A stretch of 64,000 nucleotides of DNA from Desulfurivibrio dismutans (GCF_029210385.1 NZ_JARGDQ010000009.1:62001-126000), one strand, 5' to 3'. Counted from the stretch's first letter, positions 20,832-29,948 are shown. Notes: generated from the letters alone by a model not told the origin. Made by a program: numbers and translations.

Positions 20832-21069
20832 GATTAAGCGAAGCGCCCTCAAGGAAATCCAGTCCCTGCCTAAATCCGAGCGCTTACGCATAGTTGAAGC
20901 CATCGACCGGCTATCCCAAAATCCCCACGTCGGCAAACTGCTCAAGGGCGATCTCTCGGGCCTGCGTCGTATTCGCACCGGCGTTTACCGCATCGTTTAC
21001 GAGATCGATGAAGGGCAGGTCGTAGTCCTCGTCCTGCGCGTCGCCCATCGTAAGAACGTTTATAAATAA
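20815..21069 (+). CDS. relE: RelE/ParE-family toxin
   Basis: 84 aa from GTG 20815. The RelE-superfamily signature is present: SLKIKRSALKEIQSLPKSER, LLKGDLSGLRRIRTGVYRIVYEI and a basic C terminus (RVAHRKNVYK). This is the arrangement of mRNA-interferase RelE proteins more than of gyrase-directed ParE. The start overlaps the antitoxin gene; the upstream ATG 20755 would give a 104-aa form with a non-family N terminus. It ends at a 22-bp repeat. Confidence 0.88.
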   Translation: MSYSLKIKRSALKEIQSLPKSERLRIVEAIDRLSQNPHVGKLLKGDLSGLRRIRTGVYRIVYEIDEGQVVVLVLRVAHRKNVYK

Positions 21070-21089
21070 TTGGTGTCTGGCCCCAATTT
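21068..21089. repeat. 22-bp repeat copy 2 (after the RelE gene)
   Basis: AATTGGTGTCTG then GCCCCAATTT, one mismatch from 2298-2319. The AATTGG and CCAATT ends are complementary. It begins at the stop codon of the toxin gene. Confidence 0.6.
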
Positions 21090-21214
21090 CCACCTCCGTC
21101 GCAGGTTTTACCTTGCGGCGGGGGGGCGCTTTCGGTACCTTGCGACAGGCAACGGTCTTCTTAAGCTGGCTTCGGCTTTCCCATGGTAATCTGTCCCCCA
21201 AAGCGGTGAACATC

Positions 21215-21697
21215 ATGTCGGTTAACGCAACTCCCAGGGTCCGGCGTGGCCCCATCCTGCGCCAAGTGGTGGCGGTGGTGATCCTGCTGGGCCTGCTGAC
21301 CGCGGTGGTTGTCAGCCGGATGGAAGGCGGCGGCCCGGAGTACAATGCCCAGGTGGCCGAGCTCAAAAGTCATTTGCGCCACGCCAAGCTGCGGGCCGAG
21401 GAGTCCGGCCCCACCGGCGATTACCAGTTCTGGGGGATCAGAAGAAACGGCGACAGTTACCAACTGATCGCCATCGATGCCGAGGGCAATCAAACCCACC
21501 GGCTGCTGCCCGGCCAGTCACGGATTTACGTGGTGGCCGACCGGCTGAACTTTGTCGACTCCTTCCGGGTGGTTTACTTCGACGCCCAGGGCCGCCCCCA
21601 TGTAGGCGAACCGCCGCGGCCAGCCACCCGCGACGTGGCGGTCACCACCGGCTACCGGCCGGTCAATGTGATCCGCAACACCGGGGTTATTCCATGA
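21215..21697 (+). CDS. Orphan GspH/FimT-like pseudopilin paralogue lacking the leader motif
   Basis: 160 aa from ATG 21215 (TTG 21113 would add 34 residues). It resembles the GspH-like protein at 4291: matching LKSHLRHAKLRA, FDAQGRP and the TGVIP end. A hydrophobic helix (about 17-35, VVAVVILLGLLTAVVVSR) is present, but the prepilin cleavage site is replaced by RRGPILRQ, with no FTLxE and no Glu at +5. It therefore may be an N-anchored membrane protein, a regulator of pilin assembly or a decaying duplicate. It stands alone after the toxin-antitoxin genes. Confidence 0.7.
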   Translation: MSVNATPRVRRGPILRQVVAVVILLGLLTAVVVSRMEGGGPEYNAQVAELKSHLRHAKLRAEESGPTGDYQFWGIRRNGDSYQLIAIDAEGNQTHRLLPGQSRIYVVADRLNFVDSFRVVYFDAQGRPHVGEPPRPATRDVAVTTGYRPVNVIRNTGVIP

Positions 21698-21748
21698 GCA
21701 GCTCCCTGACCGCCGCAAGATGGGGTGCTGCTGGACAGTTACCGCAGA

Positions 21749-22474
21749 TTAAAGAAACTTCCGCCGCTGCCACCAGCTTTTTTTCTCTATTTCGGGCTGG
21801 TCGTGGCGGTTTTCCTGTTCGTAGCGGCGCAGGTAGTCGGCTACTATTCGTTCCGGCTGGTAACCCAGCGCCTTGGCGAACAGGGTGAGGTACCCCCGCA
21901 GATAAACCCGTACCGGCAACAGAGAAAAATTTTCCTCTTCGATGTATTCCAGGTAGCGGGTACCGAGATTGGTCATTTCCGCCACATCCTTGATCGTCAG
22001 ATCCTGCTGGACCCGCAGTTGCCGCAGCACGGCGCCGGAAAATTCTTCGATTTCCGCCGGCGGCGGGACCAGTTTTTCCGGCAGGCGCAGTTCGTTCTCC
22101 TCCTCATCTTCCCCGTCGGCCGCGGCGGGGGCCGCGGGTAATTCTTTGGGCTCCGGAGGGGGGGCTGCCGGCGGGGCTGACGGCGCTACCGCTGCGGATG
22201 TCGCCGTCGGTTCCGTGCCCTTGGCCTCCTGTCGGGCCAGTCGGGCATCATATTCGGCGCGGCGCTGGGGGTGAATTAAAGTTTGATAAGCGGTTTCCAG
22301 TTGCTGCCGGATCTGCTGCAGTTCGTGTGGGGTGAGCAGGGAATAAATGGCGCTGGCATCACCGGAGAAGGTCTGGCGGGCCCGGGTGTAAGCCTGCTCG
22401 ATGCCGCGGGCGGTGGCCTGGCGATTCAACTCGAGCAACTCGTAGTAATTGAGTTCAGCCATTTTGAAAGACAT
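21749..22474 (-). CDS. DnaJ-like domain fused to RodZ-type HTH
   Basis: 241 aa. Residues about 5-80 resemble a degenerate J-domain (YYELLELNRQATARGIEQAY, ending HPQRRAEYDARLA), lacking the HPD triad. After a Pro/Ala-rich linker (about 85-125) comes a RodZ-like helix-turn-helix (about 140-215: LRQLRVQQDLTIKDVAEMTN, YLEYIEEENF, YLRGYLTLFAKALGY). It ends in a basic tail. It is encoded 30 bases after the MinD-like gene and is probably cotranscribed. Possible role: positioning or envelope morphogenesis factor; the function is not established. Confidence 0.7.
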   Translation of the reverse strand: MSFKMAELNYYELLELNRQATARGIEQAYTRARQTFSGDASAIYSLLTPHELQQIRQQLETAYQTLIHPQRRAEYDARLARQEAKGTEPTATSAAVAPSAPPAAPPPEPKELPAAPAAADGEDEEENELRLPEKLVPPPAEIEEFSGAVLRQLRVQQDLTIKDVAEMTNLGTRYLEYIEEENFSLLPVRVYLRGYLTLFAKALGYQPERIVADYLRRYEQENRHDQPEIEKKSWWQRRKFL

Positions 22475-22504
22475 GCTTGTCTCTATGCTCCTTGCTCGAC
22501 TGCT

Positions 22505-23449
22505 TCAGGGCATGGGGTTCTCCAGTTGCTGATGACCGAGCAGGTTATGGACGATGCGCTCCAGGGAGTGCCGGGGCCGGGAGTTGGGGTATTCCAGGGC
22601 CAACGGTCGCCGGCGGCGAATCGACTGCCATACGCAGTCATCATACTCAACATAACCGGGATATTCCAGGTCAATACCGAAATAGATCCGGGCCGCGCTG
22701 CGCATGGAAAAACCGATCCGGACATCTTCCGGGGAGCGCACCTGATTGAGAATCAGTTTCGGTTTGAACTTTTTCATCTCCGCTTCGAGTTGTCGGCCGG
22801 CCTCCGGTTCCATGTCCTTGATGCATTGGAGCAGGTCGTGGGGGGTCTGCAGGCCCAGGGCGTTTTTCTGGTCTTTGGCGGCGTCCACCACTTCCTTGAG
22901 GGCCCGGTTTTCCACAACGTTGCGGAATTTACGATAGAAAGCGCTCTTGATAAAACGATAAACGTTTTCAATGGAGGTGGGTTCGGGCAGCACCACCAGG
23001 GCGCCATGGTTGGAAAAGAGGAAGAAATCGAGCACGTTGAAGGATGTGCCGGCCCCCAGGTCGAGAATTAGGTAGTCGGCATCGACTTGGCCCAAGTGCC
23101 TCAGCAGGCGGCTTTTCTGACCGTGCAGCGGGTTGGCGGCATCCAGAAAATCCCGGGCGCCGCTGATGATTTGCAGGTTGCTGATCCCGGTTTCCGCCAC
23201 CACGTCGCGAAGCTGCTCGGTGCGCCGCTTAAGGAAGTCGGACAGGGTGACTTCCGGCGCCTCCATCCCCAGGGTGGTGTGGACGTTGGCGCCGCCCAGG
23301 TCGAGGTCCACCAGCAGGACTTTTTTTTGGAGCTGGGCGAGGATGATGGCAATGTTGCAGGCGATCAGGCTTTTGCCGATCCCACCCTTGCCGCCGCCGA
23401 TGGACCAGATCTCTTTCTGTGGTGGAGCGTGGTGGCTGTTGGGCATCAT
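22505..23449 (-). CDS. MinD/FlhG-like ParA-family ATPase
   Basis: 314 aa from ATG 23449 (AAGGCGG upstream; a longer start at 23599 adds a non-conserved extension). Deviant Walker A GGGKGGIGKS with the signature Lys, then LLVDLDLGGANVHTTLG and YLILDLGAGTS. This is the MinD/FlhG (MinD2) pattern, acting as a membrane- or pole-associated positioning ATPase. It is upstream of the DnaJ/RodZ-like gene. No flagellar genes are in the window, so the cargo is unknown; the pilus machine is a candidate. Confidence 0.85.
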   Translation of the reverse strand: MMPNSHHAPPQKEIWSIGGGKGGIGKSLIACNIAIILAQLQKKVLLVDLDLGGANVHTTLGMEAPEVTLSDFLKRRTEQLRDVVAETGISNLQIISGARDFLDAANPLHGQKSRLLRHLGQVDADYLILDLGAGTSFNVLDFFLFSNHGALVVLPEPTSIENVYRFIKSAFYRKFRNVVENRALKEVVDAAKDQKNALGLQTPHDLLQCIKDMEPEAGRQLEAEMKKFKPKLILNQVRSPEDVRIGFSMRSAARIYFGIDLEYPGYVEYDDCVWQSIRRRRPLALEYPNSRPRHSLERIVHNLLGHQQLENPMP

Positions 23450-23726
23450 TTTTTCCGCCTTGCCCGTTAGATTTACAGGCAGTTTGAGGACAACAAGGGT
23501 CCCGGCAGGTCGTGTCTGCCAGCCCCGATGACCTGGGTCGGCGGTGCGGCGCGGCGTGAAGCCGCCAAATCGTGGCCTGGCATCTCCAAATAGCGGCAAA
23601 GAAAAAAGTCCCCGATAACCCTAGCTTGATCCGAGCAAAAAAACAAGATAGCATGAAGATATTTTCTTATCCGGTTAATCTTCTCGGCGTGGCGGAAGGC
23701 AAAGGATTACGCAAGGAGGGGCGGGG

Positions 23727-25295
23727 GTGGTGAAAAATATTCTGGTGGTGGACAATCATCCGCTGATCCGCCGGTTGCTGAGTGCCCGTCTGGAGAAGCA
23801 GGGCTACAAAGTGCGCACGGCGGAAGATGGCCTGAATGCTTTGGATTTGTTGCACGAATTTGTGCCGGACGTGGTGGTGGTCGACCTGGTGATGCCCAAT
23901 ATCGACGGGGCCCGACTGTGTCGGATCATCCGTTCCCGGCCACAACTGGCCGGGGTCAGCCTGGTGGTAATCTCCGCCGTGGTGGCCGAGCAGGGCTTTG
24001 AACCGGACAGTTGCGGGGCCGACGCCTGTATCGCCAAAAGTGGCGCCGACCGGATCTGTACCCACCTGGATACGGTGCTGGCCGACCTCAACAACCACGG
24101 CCGGATTCTCGATGAACACCGGATGCTGGGGGGGGAGGAGGTTTTCCGGCGGGAAATCACCAAAGAACTGCTCTCCTTGCAGCGCCACCACGAAATGGTT
24201 TTAGGAAATATCGCCGACGGGGTGATCGAGCTTAACCACGAAGGCAAGGTGGTCTACGCCAACCCCCAGGCCCTGGCCATGTTCGACTGCCGGGAAGAAG
24301 AAATGCTGGGGAGCGATCTGCCGGCCACCCTGGAGCTGGCAACGGCGGAAGTGCTGGCCCGGGTTCTGGCCGGGCCGCCTCAGCCGGTAAGCCTTACCGA
24401 ACCCGTCTATCTGCTCAACCGGCAGGTGCAGATGTCGTTGCATCCGGTGCCGGAAGGTGAGTTGTACACCTTTGTCGTCCTGTTGCACGATATTACTGAA
24501 GCCCGGGCGGCGGAACAGGCCCTGCGGCGGACCTCCGATAATTTGCGGCAATCGCTGGCCGAGTTGCGCAGCGCTCAAAATGTTCTGGTCCGCCAGGAGA
24601 AGCTCGCTTCCATCGGCACTTTGGCGTCGGGGGTGGCCCATGAGATTTTGAACCCCCTCAACATCATCGGCACCATTGTGCAGGTGATGCAAACGGAGGA
24701 GCAGTTGCCGGAATTGATGCAGGAGCAACTGGAGGAGGTGATGGTGCAGATCAGGCGGGCCACCAAAATCACCAACAGCCTGCGGATGTTTTCCCGCCAG
24801 GGCAAGGCGGAAATTGAGGAAGTGGATATCCACGTCCTGCTTGACAATACCCTGGAGTTGGTGCAACGTAGCCTGGAGCTTGACCAGATCGTGGTGGAGA
24901 AAGACTATACCCCGGAACTGCCGGCGGTGGCCGTCGATCCGGATCAGCTGGCCCAGGTGCTGCTGAACCTGATCAACAATGCCCGGGATGCCATGCGTGA
25001 CCGCCGGGAACGGCGGCTGACCTTTGCCACCCGGACGGTGGAGCAGGGTATCGGCCTGACCGTGGCCGATACCGGCGGCGGTATTGCTCCTGAGCATCTG
25101 CCCAAGATCTTTGATCCTTTTTTTACCACCAAGGATCCCGGCAGCGGCACCGGGATGGGACTGGCCATTGTTCATTCCATCATCGAGGGAATGGGAGGGT
25201 TTATCGAGGTTGATTCCCGGCCGGGCCGGGGGAGTGAGTTTTTTATGGTGTTGCCCTTGCCGGAACTGGGCGGGCAACGGGAACGGGGGAAATAA
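23727..25295 (+). CDS. Hybrid receiver-PAS-histidine kinase
   Basis: 522 aa from GTG 23727 with AAGGAGGGG upstream. N-terminal receiver (about 1-122, phospho-acceptor Asp53 in VVVDLVMP), PAS domain (about 150-260), coiled coil, then a HisKA domain with [11 protein letters not shown] (His about 305) and an HATPase (about 395-515: [27 protein letters not shown]). There are no membrane segments, so it is cytosolic. Two bases separate it from the response regulator gene, its likely partner. The HEILNPLN box is typical of NtrB/PilS-like kinases. Confidence 0.92.
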   Translation: MVKNILVVDNHPLIRRLLSARLEKQGYKVRTAEDGLNALDLLHEFVPDVVVVDLVMPNIDGARLCRIIRSRPQLAGVSLVVISAVVAEQGFEPDSCGADACIAKSGADRICTHLDTVLADLNNHGRILDEHRMLGGEEVFRREITKELLSLQRHHEMVLGNIADGVIELNHEGKVVYANPQALAMFDCREEEMLGSDLPATLELATAEVLARVLAGPPQPVSLTEPVYLLNRQVQMSLHPVPEGELYTFVVLLHDITEARAAEQALRRTSDNLRQSLAELRSAQNVLVRQEKLASIGTLASGVAHEILNPLNIIGTIVQVMQTEEQLPELMQEQLEEVMVQIRRATKITNSLRMFSRQGKAEIEEVDIHVLLDNTLELVQRSLELDQIVVEKDYTPELPAVAVDPDQLAQVLLNLINNARDAMRDRRERRLTFATRTVEQGIGLTVADTGGGIAPEHLPKIFDPFFTTKDPGSGTGMGLAIVHSIIEGMGGFIEVDSRPGRGSEFFMVLPLPELGGQRERGK

Positions 25296-25296
25296 G

Positions 25297-25677
25297 ATGA
25301 GTGCTGATGAACGTAAGATTCTGATCGTCGACGACGAATATGCTTTTTGCAAATCTTTGAAGCAGTATCTGGATAAGCTCGGCTACCAGGCCATGGTGGC
25401 CACCAACGGTGAACACGCCCTGGATCTGATCCGGGAAGAGGCGCCGGAGCTGATGACCCTGGATATCCGGATGCCGGGGATCAATGGTTATGAAGTGCTG
25501 AACAAGGTCCGCCATCTGGCCCCGGAGATGCGGGTGGTGGTGGTTACCGCCGTCGATGTGCCGCGGATGGAGGAGATGCTGGAGCATTCCGGGGCCCACG
25601 CGGTAGTGCATAAGCCCATCAATTTGGAGGAGTTGCGGCGGGTGATCGACAAACTGTTGCCGGCGCCCCAGGGTTGA
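25297..25677 (+). CDS. Single-domain response regulator (CheY-like)
   Basis: 126 aa receiver only: the acidic pocket IVDDE (about 11-14), phospho-acceptor Asp56 in LMTLDIRMPG, Thr in VVVTAVD and Lys in VVHKPIN. It starts two bases after the kinase stop. With no output domain it must act by protein contact or as a relay. Confidence 0.92.
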   Translation: MSADERKILIVDDEYAFCKSLKQYLDKLGYQAMVATNGEHALDLIREEAPELMTLDIRMPGINGYEVLNKVRHLAPEMRVVVVTAVDVPRMEEMLEHSGAHAVVHKPINLEELRRVIDKLLPAPQG

Positions 25678-25701
25678 TCGGCGCTCGTCGCCGGCTATCG
25701 C

Positions 25702-26754
25702 TCATTCTTGCGCGGCGGCGCGTTCCCGCAGCAGCCTTTTTTCTCCGGCGTCCGCCGCGCCGCCGGGGCTGAGCGGTTTGATACTGATGGCCCGGGCCGG
25801 GCAGAACTCCCGGCACAGGCCGCAGGCGCTGCACGACAGCGGGATGAAATCAAGCCGCTGCAGGTCGTCATCGCCGCTGATGGCGCCGCTGGGGCACAGG
25901 CCGATACAGGCGCCGCAGAAGGTGCATTCCGGGCCGACGGTAAGTTCAACCAGCAGTGCTGTCAGCAAAGGGGTATGGTCGGCGTTCCGCTCTCCGGCCT
26001 GTTGCAGCAGTCTGAGCCGGCCGGGCAGATGTTTGCTGGCGGCCCACTGCTCTTCTTGTTGTTCTTCCTCGCGCAGGGTGGTCCAGGTTTCGGCGGCGGC
26101 GTGGAAGGAGACTTCCTTGAAGGCCCGGAAAAAATCGCGCCGCCCCGGGGCGCGCTCTTGGTCGGTGTTCCGGCGTTGATCGGAGACGGGATCAGGGTGG
26201 GCCGGGGCCGGCGGTTTCGCCTCCAGGTGCAGGTGGATGACGGGTTGATGGTCCAGGCCCTGCCATTGTTGGTGCAGCTCATCCAACTGTTCCTGCAGAA
26301 CGTCCGGCACCCAGGGCGAATGGCATTCCCGGCAGGGATACAGCAGCAGGGTCAGGCGGCCGCGCAGCAGGGCATAAGCGGCCAGATGATCACGGGATAG
26401 CGCCCCCAGGCAGGGGAGAATAATTTCGGTGCCGTGGCGCAGTGATTTTTCGCAGCAGAGCACCACTTCGCCATCCCCGGTGGCGATTTTGGGCCCAGCC
26501 TTGGCCAGGCGGGAATCTCGGCCGGTCAGGGCTTCGGTGGGGCAGACGGCGGTGCAGACCAGGCAGCCGGTACAGCGTCCGGACTCCAGCCGCACCTCGC
26601 CTTCGCCGGGGTAGATGGCCTGGGGCCGACAGGCCCGGGCGCAAAGATCACAGCCGCTGCGGATAAAACGGCGCCGCAGGCAGCGGGCGCCGGTAAAGTC
26701 GACTGTGGTGCCGGGCCGCGCGATGCGGGCCAGCAGCCGATCGGCCAAAGTCAT
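25702..26754 (-). CDS. Multi-cluster 4Fe-4S ferredoxin-like protein
   Basis: 350 aa from ATG 26754, overlapping the MOSC gene by 4 bases (ATGA). Cys motifs: CDLCARAC (about 39), CTGCLVCTAVCP (about 63-75), CTFCGACIGLCP (about 278-290) and CSACGLCREFCP (about 308-320), consistent with up to four [4Fe-4S] clusters in two bi-cluster modules separated by about 200 residues. The central region contains CC and PCRECH pairs. No catalytic domain is visible; electron transfer is likely. Its coupling to MOSC and MoaA suggests delivery of electrons to a molybdoenzyme or for Moco sulfuration (inference). Confidence 0.8.
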   Translation of the reverse strand: MTLADRLLARIARPGTTVDFTGARCLRRRFIRSGCDLCARACRPQAIYPGEGEVRLESGRCTGCLVCTAVCPTEALTGRDSRLAKAGPKIATGDGEVVLCCEKSLRHGTEIILPCLGALSRDHLAAYALLRGRLTLLLYPCRECHSPWVPDVLQEQLDELHQQWQGLDHQPVIHLHLEAKPPAPAHPDPVSDQRRNTDQERAPGRRDFFRAFKEVSFHAAAETWTTLREEEQQEEQWAASKHLPGRLRLLQQAGERNADHTPLLTALLVELTVGPECTFCGACIGLCPSGAISGDDDLQRLDFIPLSCSACGLCREFCPARAISIKPLSPGGAADAGEKRLLRERAAAQE

Positions 26755-27242
26755 GGGGCGGTTTTGGCCGGTGACCCCTGCGGCGCCCCGGCTCCCGGCT
26801 GCACCCCCGGCTGTACTTCGATGCTTTGTCCGGCCTTCACGGTGCCGCCTTTGAGCACCCGGCTGAAAATCCCCTCCCGGGGCATGATGCAGTCGCCGGT
26901 GGCCTTCTTGATGGCGCAACCGCTGTTATGGCATTCTTTGCCGATCTGGGTGATCTCCAGCAGCACCTCGTTGTTGATCAGCAGCCGGTCGCCGATCTTC
27001 AACGCCACCAGGTCGACGCCCCGGGTCACGATGTTTTCAGCAAAAACGCCGTGACCGATCTGGGGCAGTTTGGCTTTCACCCCGTCGATGCTCTCTCCGG
27101 CCAGCAGGGAAACCTGGCGGTGCCAGTCGCCGGCGTGGGCGTCATCGGCAATCCCCCAGTTTTCCTTCAATTCCACCTCGCTCGCCGGTTTTTTGATAAT
27201 GCCCTTCTTGGCGCTGATACAAACCGCTTCCACTGTACCCAT
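26751..27242 (-). CDS. MOSC-domain protein
   Basis: 163 aa from ATG 27242 behind GAGGAAACG. MOSC (Moco sulfurase C-terminal) fold: AVCISAKKGI, GIADDAHAGDWHRQVSLL, IGHGVFAENI, and GKECHNSGCAIKKATGDCIM, which contains the conserved Cys. Single-domain bacterial MOSC proteins of this kind (MoaA-linked) are thought to carry sulfur or Moco intermediates. It lies 25 bases downstream of moaA. Confidence 0.9.
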   Translation of the reverse strand: MGTVEAVCISAKKGIIKKPASEVELKENWGIADDAHAGDWHRQVSLLAGESIDGVKAKLPQIGHGVFAENIVTRGVDLVALKIGDRLLINNEVLLEITQIGKECHNSGCAIKKATGDCIMPREGIFSRVLKGGTVKAGQSIEVQPGVQPGAGAPQGSPAKTAP

Positions 27243-27267
27243 TTCGTTTCCTCGTAAAAACTTGATA

Positions 27268-28290
27268 TTAGCCGCCGATGGTGGCCATTGACGCACAACT
27301 GCCCGGCAGGCCCTTTTTTTTGCGTTGTTCGGCGGCGGCAAAGCCGTCGGCGTGGCGCCGACCCAGGCAGGCCCGAATCATTTCGGCCAGTTCGCGGTCA
27401 CTGCTGCCGGAGCGCAAAACTTCCTTTAAATCCAGTACCCCGTCGTCGTAGAGGCAGGTTTTCAGCATGCCCTGGGGGGTGATGCGAATTTTGTTGCAGG
27501 TGGCGCAAAAACAGCGGGAATAGCCGCCGATCAGGCCGATGCTGCCCTTGAAGCCGGCCGCCTGCAGAACCCGGGCGGTGGCGCCGGCCGTCGGCGCTTC
27601 CCGCACATCCGGCAGGTGCTCCCGGAAGTGCTGTTCCAGCCGCGCCAGGTTCCAGTTGCCGGCTACAAAGCTGTTGCCGCCGTCAAAGGGCATGGGCTCG
27701 ATAAAACGCACCTGGATGGGGCGGTCGGCCGCCAGGCGGGCCAGGTCCAGCAGTTCGTCGGTGTTGATGCCTTCCTGGACCACGGCGTTGATTTTCACCG
27801 GAATGCCGGTAAAAATGGCCTCTTCAATGACCGCAAAAACATCGGCGAACAGGTTCTGGCCGGTAATGGCGGCAAAGCGCTCGGGCCGCAGGGTGTCCAG
27901 GCTGATGTTCAGGCCGGCGAGGTTGAGTGCCCGTAAGTCGGCCAGCCGGGGGCCCAGCAGGGTGGCGTTGGTGGTCAGGGCCAGTTGGTGCAAGCCGTCG
28001 ATGGCCTGCAGGCGCCGCATAAAATCCAGCATGCCGTGGCGCACCAGGGGCTCGCCGCCGGTGATCCGTACTTTACTGACTCCCATCTCCACCAGTAGGC
28101 GGGTAAGCCTTTCCAGCTCCTCGTAACTCAGCAGTTCGCGGCGCGGTTCGTCGCAGGGGCCTTTGGGGCGGCAGTAGCGGCAGTTGAGGTTGCAGCGGTC
28201 GGTGACCGCCAGTCGGACGTAATTAATCGTCCGGCCGAGATTGTCGGTAAGAGTGGGGGCCGGTGGCGCGGGGGTGTGGTGTGGCGTCAA
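27268..28290 (-). CDS. moaA: GTP 3',8-cyclase (Moco biosynthesis)
   Basis: 340 aa from TTG 28290, preceded by GGAG at 7 bases; further upstream starts run through low-quality coding sequence. The radical SAM CxxxCxxC motif is CNLNCRYC (about 32-39) and the C-terminal cluster motif is CFCATCNKIR with a further Cys in LKTC. It ends in the catalytic double-Gly tail (ATIGG). It converts GTP to 3',8-cH2GTP, the first step of molybdopterin synthesis. It heads the operon with the MOSC and ferredoxin-like genes. Confidence 0.95.
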   Translation of the reverse strand: MTPHHTPAPPAPTLTDNLGRTINYVRLAVTDRCNLNCRYCRPKGPCDEPRRELLSYEELERLTRLLVEMGVSKVRITGGEPLVRHGMLDFMRRLQAIDGLHQLALTTNATLLGPRLADLRALNLAGLNISLDTLRPERFAAITGQNLFADVFAVIEEAIFTGIPVKINAVVQEGINTDELLDLARLAADRPIQVRFIEPMPFDGGNSFVAGNWNLARLEQHFREHLPDVREAPTAGATARVLQAAGFKGSIGLIGGYSRCFCATCNKIRITPQGMLKTCLYDDGVLDLKEVLRSGSSDRELAEMIRACLGRRHADGFAAAEQRKKKGLPGSCASMATIGG

Positions 28291-28715
28291 GTTTCGTCTC
28301 CTGCGGCGGGGCCAGGCGCCGTTATGGGCATACGAATGTTGCCAGGTTTCATAGTGTAGTAATGTATTGCATAAAATAAAAAGTACAAGCCTAGTTTGCC
28401 GCCGCCGCTTTTTTTGCGCATTTTTGCCGCTGTAAATTTTGTGCAAAAACCACCTTGACACCGGTTGTTTGTATTGCCTATCCTGATCGTTGGGTACATG
28501 GTGGCATGTATATGCTGCATCACCGTTTCTGCGACAATTTGTCACTTCCTGCTTTTGGGCGGGGCGTGCTAGATTCCTACCAGGTAATACTGGTGAGCAG
28601 TCCCTTCTGTTCGTCACTATCGAAAAATACAGACCGCATGCTAAGGAGGTGATGGCGCAGGTAGTTTAGTTCAGATCCGGGGTAATTGCTGTTTAAACAG
28701 AGAGGAGGAAGATTA
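28291..28715. other. Divergent promoter region between moaA and the cytochrome gene
   Basis: 425 bases. The rightward promoter at 28455-28484 would give a leader of over 220 bases for the cytochrome. The leader contains an isolated AAGGAGGTGATG with a 5-codon ORF (28650 region). I compared the moaA side with the Moco riboswitch as I remember it and saw no match. Confidence 0.5.
28455..28484 (+). promoter_or_regulatory. Sigma-70 promoter for the multiheme cytochrome
   Basis: Perfect TTGACA at 28455-28460, an 18-base spacer, then TATCCT. The predicted leader exceeds 220 bases. Confidence 0.6.
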
Positions 28716-29948
28716 ATGAAACATTGGATAATCGGTCTGGTCGTCGCCGCTTTTGCCCTGCCGGGCATGGCGTTGGCCGGCCAGAAAGCCACCACCATCG
28801 ACGAGCTGGCGCAGATGTTCGACGCCTCGCGCTGCAAGGCTTGTCATGGCGAAGTCTACAAACAGTGGGAGGTGTCCCATCACGCCCGTCCTCTGATGGG
28901 GGTGCATGGCGGCCTCAAGGATACGCCTTTGGCCATGGCCGGGGCCACTCCCTGGTCGCCGGAGCACCCGTCCGAGGCCACCCTGGAAACCTTTCCCTGC
29001 TTTAAATGCCACCTGCCCCAGGCCCTGACCCACGCCGAGGATTCGGTGGCGGCGGAATACGCCCAGGCCCTGCTGGACCAGGACCGGCGCAAGATCGGGC
29101 AGCTTAAGATCACCTGTATCGTTTGCCACAACAATAAGGCGATCATCCATCGTTTGCAGGAAGGTGAGCCCGAGCCCAACGTGCTTTACGGCACTAGGGA
29201 CATTCCCAATCATCCCGATCCGGTCTTCACCGAGATTCGCCAAAGCCCGGTGATGAAGGAGCCCCTGTTCTGCGGCCAGTGCCACGGCGTCGGGGTTAAC
29301 CTGGAGTTCGGCAACCCGGTGCAGTGCGCCACTCTTTACGGCAGCTATCAGCACGCCTACATTCCCGCCGGCGGTACCCAGTCCTGCCAGGACTGTCATC
29401 TTTATCCGAAGAAAGACGGCTATGCCGACCACCGGATGCTGCCCGACTGGAACGACACCGAGCTGATGAGCCAGCGCCTGGCCGAGTCCCTGTCTTTTGA
29501 TATGCAGGCCATGGGTTACGAGTGGCTGCGGGCCGGCGGTGATCGGCCCAACCGGCTGGTGATTGAAACCAAGATCGATTCCAAGGCCGGGCACCGCATC
29601 CCCGACGGCTGACCGTCTCACAATCGAGTGGTCCTGGAAGTGACCGCAAAAGATTTGGACGGAAAGCTGATTGCCCAAGATTCCCGCCACTACCATCCCC
29701 AGGCGACCACCCAGCGGGGCGCCAACGTGATGGTTTACGGCGCCCAATGGAAGGCCAGCTATGTGCGCGACACCAGCATCCAGCCCTTCCGCACCAAGGA
29801 GGAAACCTTCGAGTTCCTGCTGCCGGAAGGCACTCGCTGTGCCGATGTGGAGGTGGAGTTGCGTTATGAACTGGGTAACCCCGATCAGATTATCCCCATT
29901 CATCGCCGCACCAAAAGGGTAACCCTGGATCGTTGCCCACCCCTATAA
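28716..29948 (+). CDS. Five-heme cytochrome c, probable selenoprotein (in-frame TGA)
   Basis: 410-residue reading from ATG 28716 (GAGGAGGAAG upstream) with one in-frame TGA at 29610-29612. A Sec signal peptide (cleaved after ALAG, about residue 22) precedes five CxxCH heme sites: CKACH, CFKCH, CIVCH, CGQCH and CQDCH. The TGA follows GHRIPDG and is followed in the same frame by PSHNRVVLEV and another 101 residues of good coding sequence ending in TAA at 29948. Selenocysteine insertion is the simplest reading. A weak hairpin (GUGGUC, 8-base loop with GG, GACCGC) starts 15 bases after the TGA. If TGA is a real stop, the product is 298 aa. Likely a periplasmic electron carrier. Confidence 0.8.

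Noticed and set aside
28291-28460. Moco riboswitch in front of moaA
   Set aside because: I compared this stretch with the conserved elements of the Moco family from memory and found no matching stems or loops. A covariance-model search could settle this.
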